A DNA stretch of 64,000 bases from Rhizobium freirei PRF 81 (GCF_000359745.1 NZ_AQHN01000089.1:1-64000); one strand, 5' to 3'. Shown: positions 35,378 through 44,372, counted from the stretch's first letter. The notes: generated from the letters alone by a model not told the origin. Translations and numbers: made by a program.

Positions 35378-36040
35378 TCAATCGTCCGAATAGCGTTGCT
35401 CGCGCCATGGGTCGCCATACATGTGGTAGCCGTTCTTTTCCCAGAAACCGGCCCGGTCGGCGCCGATGAGTTCGATGCGGCTCAGCCACTTGGCGCTCTT
35501 CCAGAAATAGAGATGCGGCACGACGAGGCGCATCGGTCCGCCATGCTCGCGCGTCAGCGGCTGGCCCTCCCAGGCGGTCGCGAGAACGGCGTCTTCGGCC
35601 GCAAAATCCACAAGCGGCAGGTTGGTGGTGTAGCCGTCATAGCTCGTCAGCAGCACATGCTGTGCCTCGGCCGTCGGCATGGCGAGATCAAGGAGATCGC
35701 GCGTCGAAACCCCTTCCCAGCGATTGTCGTAGCGCGACCAGGTCGTCACGCAATGAATGTCGCTGACGCGGGTGCTTTGCTCGATCGCCTGGAAAGCCGC
35801 CCAATCGAGGCTGAGCCGCTTTTCCACGAAACCGAACACATCGAGCCGCCAGCTAGAGAGAGAAATCTGCGGCTGCTCGCCGAGATCAAGCACCGGCCAG
35901 TTCTTGACGAGATGCTGCCCCGGCGGCAGCCGCTCGGTCTCGGGCCGGCTGATGCGCCCCGTCAGAAATCTGCCCTCCGCCGCCCAGCGGCGCTTGGAGG
36001 CGGTGAGCTTGCTATCGGCGGGGATCTGGTCGTCGCTCAT
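35378..36040 (-). CDS. Sulfite oxidase-like molybdopterin protein (cytoplasmic)
   Basis: This 220-residue protein contains the sulfite-oxidase molybdopterin fold. Cys97 in SDIHCVTTWSRYDN is the expected molybdenum ligand, followed by WEGVSTRDLLDL and the LTREHGGPMRLVVP region. The start at 36040 (MSDDQIPAD) is preferred because upstream codons look noncoding. No twin-arginine signal is seen, so it likely stays in the cytoplasm, unlike periplasmic SorA or MsrP. Electron donor/acceptor and substrate are unknown. Confidence 0.85.
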   Translation of the reverse strand: MSDDQIPADSKLTASKRRWAAEGRFLTGRISRPETERLPPGQHLVKNWPVLDLGEQPQISLSSWRLDVFGFVEKRLSLDWAAFQAIEQSTRVSDIHCVTTWSRYDNRWEGVSTRDLLDLAMPTAEAQHVLLTSYDGYTTNLPLVDFAAEDAVLATAWEGQPLTREHGGPMRLVVPHLYFWKSAKWLSRIELIGADRAGFWEKNGYHMYGDPWREQRYSDD

Positions 36041-36116
36041 ACGGCTATCCTCTTTGCTATAAAAGATAGGATAGTCGGTGCATGCCCGTGTCAAGGCAAG
36101 GGCAGTTGATAGCCGA

Positions 36117-36695
36117 CTATATTGCCGCGATCGTGATTTGGAACAGCTGCGCCTTGCCCGAGATCGGGCGTCGTGCGGCGTCGGTGTTCGAGACGAGCAG
36201 GCAATCGCCCGCATCAAGCGCCATACCATCGATTTCGGCACTGCCGTGATGGCAAAGAACGAGGGTGGTCCCCCCTCCGAAAGCGACTTCGCCCTGTCCA
36301 TCGACGGAAACGCGCCGCACCGAATGCGTAAAACGCCCCCGCCGCGTCATCACGTTAAGATCGGTAATCGTGCCATCGATCAGCGTCGCCGAGGTCGGGG
36401 CATCGGCCGCGAAAGGCAGCGGCTCGCTCGCCTGCGTCAGGCGTTCGGGCGCGCGCCCCTCGATGAAGAGGGTCATGCCCTCGCCATCGAGAATGGATAG
36501 CGTGCGATCTATGCCGGGAAAGATCGAGAATGGTCCATCCGTGGCAACGGTCGCCATGCTGACGCGCCAGTCGAAGTCGGCGAGCCCGGCGCCGTCGGGC
36601 GAAACGGCGATCTCCACCGTTTCCCCGCCGCCGTTTTTCCAGGGCATGCGGCGATGACTATCGTGGCGGAGAAGCGTGATTTTCGGCGTTGTCAT
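36117..36695 (-). CDS. hutD: HutD family protein, histidine utilisation accessory
   Basis: This 192-residue cupin-like protein has the HutD hallmarks MPWKNGGGETVEIA, DFDWRVSMATV and GPFSIFPGIDRTL. In Pseudomonas HutD is thought to govern the upper limit of hut expression. The start at 36695 follows AGGAACGG; 36713 is also possible. It belongs with the hut genes at 37430-44152 but is cut off from hutU by a toxin-antitoxin pair read in the opposite direction. Whether it still shares the hut transcript is doubtful. Confidence 0.88.
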   Translation of the reverse strand: MTTPKITLLRHDSHRRMPWKNGGGETVEIAVSPDGAGLADFDWRVSMATVATDGPFSIFPGIDRTLSILDGEGMTLFIEGRAPERLTQASEPLPFAADAPTSATLIDGTITDLNVMTRRGRFTHSVRRVSVDGQGEVAFGGGTTLVLCHHGSAEIDGMALDAGDCLLVSNTDAARRPISGKAQLFQITIAAI

Positions 36696-36733
36696 CCGTT
36701 CCTGTCCCATCATTGCAATTCAATTCGAAGTAA

Positions 36734-36754
36734 ACTAAGTTTAGTGGACTAAGT
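36734..36754 (+). promoter_or_regulatory. Candidate Phd-type operator
   Basis: The palindrome ACTAAGTTTAGT (36734-36745) is followed two bases later by a third half-site ACTAAGT (36748-36754). It lies 16 bases before the antitoxin start, where Phd/YefM antitoxins normally autoregulate. Confidence 0.45.
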
Positions 36755-36770
36755 CCGCTTGGAGACCGAC

Positions 36771-37043
36771 ATGGAAACCATCAACATACATGAGGCGAAG
36801 ACGCATTTGTCGCGGCTGATCGAAAAAGCCGCCAAGGGCGAAGCTTTTATCATCGCCAAGGCGGGCAAGCCGATGGTGAAAGTCGTTCCCCTTGAAGAGA
36901 CGGAAGCCCCGAAGAAACGCCGCATCGGCTTCATGAAGGGCGAGATCGTGGTTCCCGAAGATTTCGACGCCATGATGGCTGAAGAGATCGAGAAGCTATT
37001 TCATGACAACGTCAATGATTTCAAAGACATAAAAGACAGATGA
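36771..37043 (+). CDS. Phd/YefM-family antitoxin
   Basis: This 90-residue antitoxin begins METINIHEAKTHLSRLIEKA, the Phd/YefM DNA-binding motif, followed by the GEAFIIAKAGKPMVKVVPL beta segment. The C-terminus should neutralise the PIN toxin. ATG 36771 is chosen over 36759 because GGAG lies 7 bases upstream. Its stop overlaps the toxin start by 4 bases. The pair sits inside the hut cluster, opposite in strand to hutU and hutD. Confidence 0.88.
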   Translation: METINIHEAKTHLSRLIEKAAKGEAFIIAKAGKPMVKVVPLEETEAPKKRRIGFMKGEIVVPEDFDAMMAEEIEKLFHDNVNDFKDIKDR

Positions 37044-37426
37044 AATTCCTCCTCGATACCCATATTCTGCTTTGGGCAGCGAGCGCCTCCGAGCGATTGC
37101 CGGAGAAGGCTCGTAACCTGATTGAAGACCTCGACAATGCGATCGTATTCTCGGCTGCCAGCATATGGGAGGTGGCGATCAAGACGGGACTGGCGCGTCC
37201 CGACTTTGCCATCAATGCCCGCAGGCTTCGCGAAAACCTGCTTGAGAACGGATATGAAGAACTACCCGTTCTCGGCGACCACGCGGCGGCGGTCGCGGAT
37301 CTGCCCGATATTCACAAAGATCCTTTCGACCGGATCCTTATCGCCCAAGCCTTTGTCGAGGGTATTTCCCTGATCACAGCCGACAAGACCGCCGCAAGCT
37401 ACGGCGGCCTCGTACGGCTGGTTTAG
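37040..37426 (+). CDS. PIN-domain toxin of Phd-type pair
   Basis: This 128-residue PIN ribonuclease has all four acidic positions: Asp6 in LLDTHILLW, Glu in SIWEVAIK, Asp in HKDPFDRILIAQA and Asp in ITADKTAA. It should be an active RNase when free of antitoxin. It starts inside the antitoxin stop and ends 3 bases before the hutU stop on the other strand. Confidence 0.88.
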   Translation: MKFLLDTHILLWAASASERLPEKARNLIEDLDNAIVFSAASIWEVAIKTGLARPDFAINARRLRENLLENGYEELPVLGDHAAAVADLPDIHKDPFDRILIAQAFVEGISLITADKTAASYGGLVRLV

Positions 37427-37429
37427 GCC

Positions 37430-39115
37430 TTAGTTCCCCAGGATGGCCGGCAGGCGCAGGCCCTGCTGCTTGGCCCAATCAAGCGCGATGTCGTAGCCGG
37501 CATCGGCATGGCGCATGACGCCGGTTGCCGGGTCGTTCCAGAGGACGCGTTCCAGGCGCTTGGCCGCATCATCCGTGCCGTCTGCGCAGATGACCATGCC
37601 GGAATGCTGGCTGAAGCCCATGCCGACGCCGCCGCCGTGATGCAGCGATACCCAGGTAGCGCCCGATGCCGTGTTGAGCAACGCGTTGAGCAGCGGCCAG
37701 TCGGACACGGCGTCCGAGCCGTCCTTCATGGCTTCCGTCTCGCGGTTCGGCGAAGCGACCGAGCCGGAGTCGAGATGGTCACGGCCGATGACGACGGGAG
37801 CCTTCAGCTCGCCGTTCCTGACCATTTCGTTGAAGGCGAGACCGAGGCGGTGACGATCGCCGAGACCAACCCAGCAAATGCGTGCCGGCAGGCCCTGGAA
37901 GGCGATGCGCTCGCGCGCCATGTCCAGCCAGTTGTGCAGGTGGGTATTGCCGGGGGTGAGTTCCTTCACCTTGGCATCGGTCTTGTAGATATCTTCCGGA
38001 TCACCCGAGAGAGCAGCCCAACGGAAGGGACCGATGCCGCGGCAGAAGAGCGGACGGATATAGGCGGGCACGAAGCCCGGGAAGGCGAAGGCGTTTTCAA
38101 AACCTTCGTCCTTGGCGACCTGGCGGATGTTGTTGCCGTAGTCGAGCGTCGGCACGCCGGCGTTCCAGAAGTCGACCATGGCTTCGACATGCACCTTCAT
38201 CGAGGCGCGGGCGGCAGCTTCAACGGCTTTCGGATCGCTCTCGCGCTTGGCCCTGTGTTCGGCAACGGTCCAGCCGGCCGGCAGATAGCCGTTCAGCGGG
38301 TCGTGGGCGGAGGTCTGGTCGGTGACGATATCCGGGCGCGGACCGCCGGCCTTCATGCGCTTTACCAGCTCGGGGAAGATTTCGGCGGCGTTGCCGAGCA
38401 GGCCGACGGACTTGGCTTCGCCGGCCTTCGTCCACTTGTCGATCAGGGCAAGCGCTTCGTCGAGGCTCGATGCCTTCTCGTCGACGTAACGGGTGCGCAG
38501 ACGGAAATCGATGCGGGTTTCGTCGCTCTCGACAGCGAGGCAGCAGGCGCCGGCCATGACGGCCGCCAGCGGCTGTGCGCCGCCCATGCCGCCGAGACCG
38601 CCGGTCAGGATCCACTTGCCCGTCAGGTTGCCGTTATAGTGCTGGCGGCCAGCCTCGACGAAGGTCTCGTAGGTGCCCTGCACGATGCCCTGCGTGCCGA
38701 TATAGATCCACGAGCCGGCCGTCATCTGGCCATACATGGCAAGACCCTTCTTATCCAGCTCGTTGAAGTGATCCCAGGTCGCCCAGTGCGGCACGAGGTT
38801 GGAATTGGCAATCAGCACGCGCGGCGCATCCTTGTGGGTGCGGAACACGGCGACCGGCTTGCCGGACTGCACCAGCAGCGTCTCGTCTTCGTTGAGCGTC
38901 TTCAGCGTCGCTGCGATGCGGTCGAAATCGTCCCAGGTGCGGGCGGCGCGGCCGATGCCGCCATAGACGACGAGCTCGTTCGGGTTCTCCGCAACGTCCG
39001 GATCGAGATTGTTCATCAGCATGCGCAGCGGCGCTTCAGTCAGCCAGCTCTTGGCATTGAGCTCCGGGCCGCGAGGAGCACGGATTTCGCGGATATTATG
39101 GCGTGGGTTGGTCAT
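37430..39115 (-). CDS. hutU: Urocanate hydratase HutU
   Basis: This 561-residue NAD-dependent enzyme converts urocanate to imidazolonepropionate, step two of histidine breakdown. Recognisable blocks are VYGGIGRAARTW, TGGLGGMGGAQP (NAD-binding) and the C-terminal VSLHHGGGVGMGFSQHSG. Start at 39115 (MTNPRHNI) follows the hutH stop by one base, so the genes are coupled. Length is normal. It is last in the minus-strand hutI-hutH-hutU set. Confidence 0.96.
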   Translation of the reverse strand: MTNPRHNIREIRAPRGPELNAKSWLTEAPLRMLMNNLDPDVAENPNELVVYGGIGRAARTWDDFDRIAATLKTLNEDETLLVQSGKPVAVFRTHKDAPRVLIANSNLVPHWATWDHFNELDKKGLAMYGQMTAGSWIYIGTQGIVQGTYETFVEAGRQHYNGNLTGKWILTGGLGGMGGAQPLAAVMAGACCLAVESDETRIDFRLRTRYVDEKASSLDEALALIDKWTKAGEAKSVGLLGNAAEIFPELVKRMKAGGPRPDIVTDQTSAHDPLNGYLPAGWTVAEHRAKRESDPKAVEAAARASMKVHVEAMVDFWNAGVPTLDYGNNIRQVAKDEGFENAFAFPGFVPAYIRPLFCRGIGPFRWAALSGDPEDIYKTDAKVKELTPGNTHLHNWLDMARERIAFQGLPARICWVGLGDRHRLGLAFNEMVRNGELKAPVVIGRDHLDSGSVASPNRETEAMKDGSDAVSDWPLLNALLNTASGATWVSLHHGGGVGMGFSQHSGMVICADGTDDAAKRLERVLWNDPATGVMRHADAGYDIALDWAKQQGLRLPAILGN

Positions 39116-39116
39116 G

Positions 39117-40652
39117 TCACATCTCCAAGGAAGGCAGGATGTCGGTTGAAATCGAGGCATTGAGGGCGCCGGAGCCGATAAGCTCGCTGGCGGCCTTGAG
39201 GTCGTTTGCCATGTAGCGGTCCAGCTCCAGCGAGGGGACGACCGCGCGGATGGCGGCAATGGCAAGCTTCAGTTCCGGGCTGGTGGTCAGCGGTGCACGC
39301 AGTTCCACACCCTGGGCGGCCGTCAGCGCCTCGATGCCGATGATGCCGAAGAGATTTTCGGTCATCTGCAACAGGCGGCGGGCACCATGGCAGGCCATGG
39401 AGACATGGTCTTCCTGGTTGGCCGAGGTCGGCGTCGAGTCCACAGAGGCCGGATGCGACATCTGCTTGTTTTCGGACATCAGCGCCGCCGAGGTCACTTC
39501 GGCAATCATCAGGCCGGAGTTCAGGCCAGGCTTCTTCGCCAGGAATGCCGGCAGGCCGTAGCTGAGCGCCGGGTCGACGAGCAGCGCGATGCGGCGCTGC
39601 GCGATCGCACCGATTTCACAAACGGCGATGGCGATCTGGTCGGCGGCAAAGGCAACTGGCTCCGCATGGAAATTACCGCCGGAAACGACGGAATTGTCCG
39701 AGAGCACCAGCGGATTGTCGGTGACGGCGTTGGCTTCGATTTCGAGCGTGCGTCCGACCGAACGCAGAAGATCGAGGCAGGCGCCGTCCACCTGCGGCTG
39801 GCAGCGGATGCAATAAGGATCCTGCACGCGCTCATCGCCTTCGATATGGCTTTCGCGGATCACGGAGCCAGCGAGCAGGCCGCGAAGGGCAGCGGCGGTA
39901 TCGATCTGGCCCTTATGGCCGCGCAGCGTATGAATGTCGGGATGAAACGGGGCGGAAGAGCCCATGGCCGCATCCGTCGACATGGCGCCGGTGATGAGGG
40001 CTGCCTGAGCTGCACGATGGGCGCGGAAGAGGCCGGCAAGCGCAAGACCGGTCGACACCTGCGTGCCATTGATCAGCGCAAGCCCTTCCTTGGCGGCAAG
40101 CACGACCGGCTTCAGGCCGGCCTTTTCGAGCGCTGCTGCGCCGGAAAGCTGTTCGCCGGCATAAAAGGCTTCGCCATGACCCATCATGACGGCGGTCATA
40201 TGGGCGAGCGGTGCGAGATCGCCCGATGCGCCGACTGAACCCTTTTCAGGGATAAAGGGCACAACACCCTTTTCAAGCATGCCTTCGATCAGCCGCACGA
40301 GCTCCAGCCGCACGCCCGAGGCGCCGCGGCCGAGCGAAACCAGCTTCAGCGACATGATCAGGCGAACGACATTCTCCGGCAGAGGCTGGCCGATGCCGCA
40401 GCAATGCGAGAGGATGAGGTTGCGCTGCAGCGTGGCGACATCGGCGCTGTCGATCTTGATGGACGCCAGTTTGCCGAAGCCGGTGTTGATGCCGTAAACA
40501 GGCGCATTGCCGGCCGCAATTTCTGCGATGCGGGCAGCCGCCTTGGCAATACCGGCATCGAAGGAAGCATCAAGCCTCGCCGGCTCGCCGGTCCAGTAGA
40601 TCGCCGCCAGTTGCTGCAGCGATACGGAACCCGGATGGAGAACGATAGTCAT
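39117..40652 (-). CDS. hutH: Histidine ammonia-lyase HutH
   Basis: This 511-residue lyase removes ammonia from L-histidine to give urocanate. The MIO prosthetic group forms from Ala142-Ser143-Gly144 in GSVGASGDLAPL, matching the numbering of the Pseudomonas enzyme, and Tyr53 in PVYGINTGFG is in place. The start at 40652 (MTIVLHPG) overlaps the hutI stop by 4 bases. It is fully intact. Confidence 0.96.
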   Translation of the reverse strand: MTIVLHPGSVSLQQLAAIYWTGEPARLDASFDAGIAKAAARIAEIAAGNAPVYGINTGFGKLASIKIDSADVATLQRNLILSHCCGIGQPLPENVVRLIMSLKLVSLGRGASGVRLELVRLIEGMLEKGVVPFIPEKGSVGASGDLAPLAHMTAVMMGHGEAFYAGEQLSGAAALEKAGLKPVVLAAKEGLALINGTQVSTGLALAGLFRAHRAAQAALITGAMSTDAAMGSSAPFHPDIHTLRGHKGQIDTAAALRGLLAGSVIRESHIEGDERVQDPYCIRCQPQVDGACLDLLRSVGRTLEIEANAVTDNPLVLSDNSVVSGGNFHAEPVAFAADQIAIAVCEIGAIAQRRIALLVDPALSYGLPAFLAKKPGLNSGLMIAEVTSAALMSENKQMSHPASVDSTPTSANQEDHVSMACHGARRLLQMTENLFGIIGIEALTAAQGVELRAPLTTSPELKLAIAAIRAVVPSLELDRYMANDLKAASELIGSGALNASISTDILPSLEM

Positions 40653-41905
40653 CGGTTGAACCTTTTTCCCTTGAAAACATGGGCATGAAGGGGATTGAAG
40701 CCGATGCGGTAGACAAGCTCCGCCAGGCTTTCGACATCCCAGATGGCAAAATCGGCCGACTTTCCGGCCTCGAGCGTACCGGTCTCGGACAGCAACCCGA
40801 GGGCGCGTGCGCCTTCGCGGGTGGCGCCGGCGATGCATTCCTCAACCGTCAGGCCAAAAAGGGTGGCAGCCATATTCATGGTCAGCAGCATCGAGGTCAG
40901 CGGCGAAGTGCCGGGATTGCAGTCTGTGGCAACGGCGATCGAAACGCCCGCTTCACGGAGCGCCTTGACCGGCGGCTTCTGCTTCTCATTGATAGCATAG
41001 AAAGCCCCCGGCAGCAGCACGGCAACGGTCCCGGCCGCAGCCATCGCCCTGACGCCGTCCTCGTCGAGATATTCGATATGATCGGCCGATAACGCGCCAT
41101 AGGAGGCGGCAAGCTTGGCGCCGCCGAGATTGGAGAGTTGCTCCGCATGCAGCTTCACCGGAATGCCGAGCGATTTGGCAAGATCGAAGACCCGGGCGAT
41201 TTCCGCCGTCGAGAAGGCAATCCCTTCGCAGAAGCCGTCGACGGCATCGACGAGGCCTTCGGCATGCGCCTGGCTCAGGCCGGGCAGTACGACATCACTT
41301 ATATAGTCGCCGTTGCGACCCTTGTATTCTGCCGGAGTGGCATGGGCGCCGAGATAGGACGTGACGACGCGAACGGGACGGACCGTCTCCAGTTTGCGCG
41401 CCGCTTGCAGCATCTTCAGTTCGGATGGGATGTTGAGGCCGTAGCCCGACTTCACCTCGATGGTGGTGACGCCTTCGGCCAGCAGCGTGTCGAGGCGCGG
41501 CAGCGCCACGGCGACGAGTTCGTCGACCGACAGCGCGCGGGTCGCGTTCACGGACGAGACGATGCCGCCGCCGGCGCGGGCGATTTCCTCGTAGCTCGCA
41601 CCTTCCAGCCGCATTTCGAATTCGCGGGCGCGATTGCCGCCATAGACGATATGCGTGTGACAATCGACGAGGCCAGGCGTAACCCAGCGGCCCTCGAGAT
41701 CGATGCTTTCGGCACCGGAGGTATCGGGCAAATCGACCTCATTGCCGGCAAAGACGATGCGACCGCCTTTGCTCAGGATGGCGCCCTTCTCGATCAGGCC
41801 GAGCCGGCTCTCGCCCTCCACCAGAGTTGCGAGACGCGCATTGCGCCATACGCGGCTTGCCGCCGCATTTTCCTTGCCATCTTCGGAAAAATTGTTCCCG
41901 CCCAT
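40649..41905 (-). CDS. hutI: Imidazolonepropionase HutI
   Basis: This 418-residue amidohydrolase opens imidazolonepropionate to formiminoglutamate. Metal ligands His83 and His85 are in PGLVDCHTHIVYGGNR; KLHAEQLSN and ATDCNPG supply later ligands. Start ATG 41905 is preceded by AAGGCG. It is first in the minus-strand hut operon and faces hutF across the operator at 41936. Confidence 0.95.
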   Translation of the reverse strand: MGGNNFSEDGKENAAASRVWRNARLATLVEGESRLGLIEKGAILSKGGRIVFAGNEVDLPDTSGAESIDLEGRWVTPGLVDCHTHIVYGGNRAREFEMRLEGASYEEIARAGGGIVSSVNATRALSVDELVAVALPRLDTLLAEGVTTIEVKSGYGLNIPSELKMLQAARKLETVRPVRVVTSYLGAHATPAEYKGRNGDYISDVVLPGLSQAHAEGLVDAVDGFCEGIAFSTAEIARVFDLAKSLGIPVKLHAEQLSNLGGAKLAASYGALSADHIEYLDEDGVRAMAAAGTVAVLLPGAFYAINEKQKPPVKALREAGVSIAVATDCNPGTSPLTSMLLTMNMAATLFGLTVEECIAGATREGARALGLLSETGTLEAGKSADFAIWDVESLAELVYRIGFNPLHAHVFKGKRFNR

Positions 41906-41935
41906 CAGCTTTACGCCTTTCCTCGTTGGCTCATA

Positions 41936-41947
41936 ATGTATATACAT
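41936..41947. promoter_or_regulatory. Probable HutC operator between hutI and hutF
   Basis: The perfect 12-bp palindrome ATGTATATACAT lies in the 101-bp divergent intergenic region. It matches the TGTATATACA-type core that HutC proteins are known to bind in other proteobacteria. Bound HutC would block both the hutIHU and the hutFC transcripts; urocanate is the expected inducer. Confidence 0.8.
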
Positions 41948-42006
41948 ATTAAAAAGGCTGGCAAGAGGGATTTTGGACTCTCTGCTCAAAAGGAAAGGGT
42001 GAGACC

Positions 42007-43350
42007 ATGACGACACTTCATGCACGCACGGCATTGCTTGGCGACGGATGGCACGAGAATGTGCGATTGACCCTTAAGGACGGCCGCATCGCCGACATCG
42101 CGACGGGCGTCGCGCCCGAAGCCGGCGACGATAGGCAGGATATGCTCGTGCCCGCGGTGCCGAACCTGCACAGCCATGCCTTCCAGCGCGCCATGGCCGG
42201 CCTTGCCGAAGTCCGCGGCCCGGCAAACGACAGCTTCTGGAGCTGGCGCACCGTCATGTACAAGTTCGCCCTGTCGATGACCCCCGACCATGTCGAGGCG
42301 GTCGCCGCGCAGCTCTATATGGAGATGCTCGAAGCCGGTTTCTCCCGCGTCGGCGAGTTCCACTACCTGCATCATGATAAGGACGGCAGTCCCTATGCCA
42401 ATATCGCCGAACTGGCCGAGCGTATCGGCGCCGCCACCGCCGAAACCGGCATTGCGCTGACGCTGTTGCCCGTCTTCTACGCCCATTCCGGCTTCGGCGG
42501 CGCAGCGCCCATCGAAGGCCAGCGCCGCTTCATCAACTCGCTCGAAAGCTTCGAGGCGCTGATGGCCGGCTGCCGCACGGCGACGAGCCGCCTGCCCGGC
42601 GCCGAACTCGGCATCGCGCCGCACAGCCTGCGCGCGGTTACGCCCGAAGAATTGGCAAAGCTAGTGCCGATGGCCGGCGACGGGCCGATCCATATCCACG
42701 TCGCCGAGCAGGTGAAGGAAGTGGAAGACTGCATTGCCTGGTCGGGTGCGCGGCCGGTGCAATGGTTGCTCGATCACGCCCCCGTCGATAGCCGCTGGTG
42801 CCTGATCCACGCCACGCATATGACCGAGGATGAAACCCGGCGCATGGCAAAGAGCGGCGCCATTGCCGGCCTCTGCCCGATCACCGAAGCCAATCTCGGC
42901 GACGGCGTCTTCCCAGCGCCCCTCTTCCTGGAGGAAGGCGGTCACTATGGCGTCGGCTCGGACTCCAATATTCTGATTTCAGTGCCGGAAGAGCTGCGGC
43001 AGCTCGAATATTCGCAGCGTCTGGCGCTGCGCGCCCGCAATGTCATCGCTTCGACCGGCGGTTCGACGGCACGTATGCTGTTCGACGGCGCGCTAGTGGG
43101 CGGCGGTACGGCGCTGAGGGCCAAGGCAGGGCTTGCAGTCGGCAACCATGCCGACATCGTTTCGCTCGACACAAGCGCCGTGCCTTACCTCTCCGACGAC
43201 CGTATTCTCGACCACTGGACCTTTGCCGGCGGCGTCAAGATCGACGGCGTTTGGGCTTTGGGCCGCAAGCAGGTCGAAGGCGGCCGTCACCGGAAGAGGG
43301 AGGCGATCTCCGCACGTTTCCTTCGGGCGATGGGCGAACTCATCGGCTAA
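42007..43350 (+). CDS. hutF: Formimidoylglutamate deiminase HutF
   Basis: This 447-residue amidohydrolase converts N-formimidoyl-glutamate to N-formylglutamate and ammonia, defining the five-step hut route. His55 and His57 (NLHSHAFQRAMAG), the HVAEQVKEVEDC block and the GVGSDSN aspartate are the metal/catalytic set. It starts at ATG 42007. The product needs HutG deformylase, which is not encoded in this window. Confidence 0.95.
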   Translation: MTTLHARTALLGDGWHENVRLTLKDGRIADIATGVAPEAGDDRQDMLVPAVPNLHSHAFQRAMAGLAEVRGPANDSFWSWRTVMYKFALSMTPDHVEAVAAQLYMEMLEAGFSRVGEFHYLHHDKDGSPYANIAELAERIGAATAETGIALTLLPVFYAHSGFGGAAPIEGQRRFINSLESFEALMAGCRTATSRLPGAELGIAPHSLRAVTPEELAKLVPMAGDGPIHIHVAEQVKEVEDCIAWSGARPVQWLLDHAPVDSRWCLIHATHMTEDETRRMAKSGAIAGLCPITEANLGDGVFPAPLFLEEGGHYGVGSDSNILISVPEELRQLEYSQRLALRARNVIASTGGSTARMLFDGALVGGGTALRAKAGLAVGNHADIVSLDTSAVPYLSDDRILDHWTFAGGVKIDGVWALGRKQVEGGRHRKREAISARFLRAMGELIG

Positions 43351-43423
43351 GAAACTGCTTTTCCTCCTGCCGATTGATCCTTAATGAAGTGCTTCGGGAG
43401 GAATCCATGTCTCACACGGAAAG

Positions 43424-44152
43424 ATGGGCAGCATGGCCACAGGCAAAGAGGCGACACTGCATCAGCGGATCCTGAGCGATATCGAGAACCAGATCGTCTC
43501 TGGCGCTTGGCCGCCCGGTCATCGCATTCCCTTCGAGCTGGCTCTTGCGGAGCAGTACGACTGTTCGCGCATGACGGTGAACAAGGTGCTGACCCAGCTT
43601 GCCCGTGCCGGGCTGATCGAGCGGCGAAAGCGCTCGGGCAGCTTCGTCACCCATCCGCAGGCGCAATCGGCGATCCTGGAAATCCACGACATCAAGTCGG
43701 AAATCCTGTCGCTCAACCTGCCCTATTCGCACAAGCTTATGAAACTGGCCGAGCGGCGCGGCCGCTCGGAAGACTCGCGCCGCCTGCAATTTGCCGGCCC
43801 GGTTACCGTGCTCGAAATCACCTGCATCCACTATGCCGGCTCGCGCCCCTTCTGTCTGGAAGATCGCGTCATCAATCTCGATGCCGTGCCGGAGGCAGCC
43901 AATGCCGACTTCGCAAGCCTGCCGCCGGGTCCCTGGCTGATCAATCAGGTGCCCTGGAGCACCGCCGAACATCAAATCCGCGCCATATCCGCGGAGGGCG
44001 AGGCAGCTGCGAGCCTCGACGTCGCCAAAGGCACGGCCTGCCTCGTGGTCGAAAGACGCACATGGAGTCCCTCAGGCCCGATAACCCATGTCCGCCTCAC
44101 CTATCCCGGTGATCGCCATAGCCTTGTGGCGCGCTTTACGCCTGCAAGCTAA
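43424..44152 (+). CDS. hutC: Histidine utilisation repressor HutC (GntR family)
   Basis: This 242-residue repressor has an N-terminal GntR winged helix (GAWPPGHRIPFELALAEQYD, then CSRMTVNKVLTQLARAGLIE) and a C-terminal UTRA ligand domain (about 95-238) that binds urocanate. It follows hutF by 73 bp on the same strand. The start may be 43424 or 43433. Its target is most likely the palindrome at 41936. Confidence 0.94.
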   Translation: MGSMATGKEATLHQRILSDIENQIVSGAWPPGHRIPFELALAEQYDCSRMTVNKVLTQLARAGLIERRKRSGSFVTHPQAQSAILEIHDIKSEILSLNLPYSHKLMKLAERRGRSEDSRRLQFAGPVTVLEITCIHYAGSRPFCLEDRVINLDAVPEAANADFASLPPGPWLINQVPWSTAEHQIRAISAEGEAAASLDVAKGTACLVVERRTWSPSGPITHVRLTYPGDRHSLVARFTPAS

Positions 44153-44175
44153 CGGCGGATCTACTGTCTTCGCGG

Positions 44176-44222
44176 GATTCCCCAGAGAAAGGCGCTCAGC
44201 GCTTTTCCTGGGAATTGCTCTA
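44176..44222. repeat. Interspersed repeat, family B, reverse-oriented degenerate copy
   Basis: The complement reads AGAGCAATTCCCAGGAAAAG, close to the start of the copies at 33210 and 54508, and the element can fold as a hairpin (CCCAG/CTGGG-type arms). It overlaps the stop codon of the small membrane protein gene at 44220. Confidence 0.55.
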
Positions 44223-44372
44223 GGGACGCTGCGGAGACTCGGTCGGCGGCGGGATGAGACTTTCGGATTGATGAATAGGCTGGACGGGGTCGACCAGCAG
44301 AATACTGAGCGCAATCAGCACCAGTGACAGAATCAAGATAATTCCGATCAGAAGCGGACGAATCGCGGTCAT
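44220..44372 (-). CDS. Small single-pass membrane protein (50 residues), unknown
   Basis: This gene encodes 50 residues: a short basic-free start MTAIRPLLIG, a strongly hydrophobic helix (about residues 7-27, IILILSLVLIALSILLV) and a polar proline-rich tail ending PPPTESPQRP. GGAG lies 6 bases before the ATG at 44372. The N-in orientation is likely from the Arg at position 5. I recognise no family. It is antisense to nothing and lies between hutC and a divergent exported protein gene. Confidence 0.6.
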   Translation of the reverse strand: MTAIRPLLIGIILILSLVLIALSILLVDPVQPIHQSESLIPPPTESPQRP

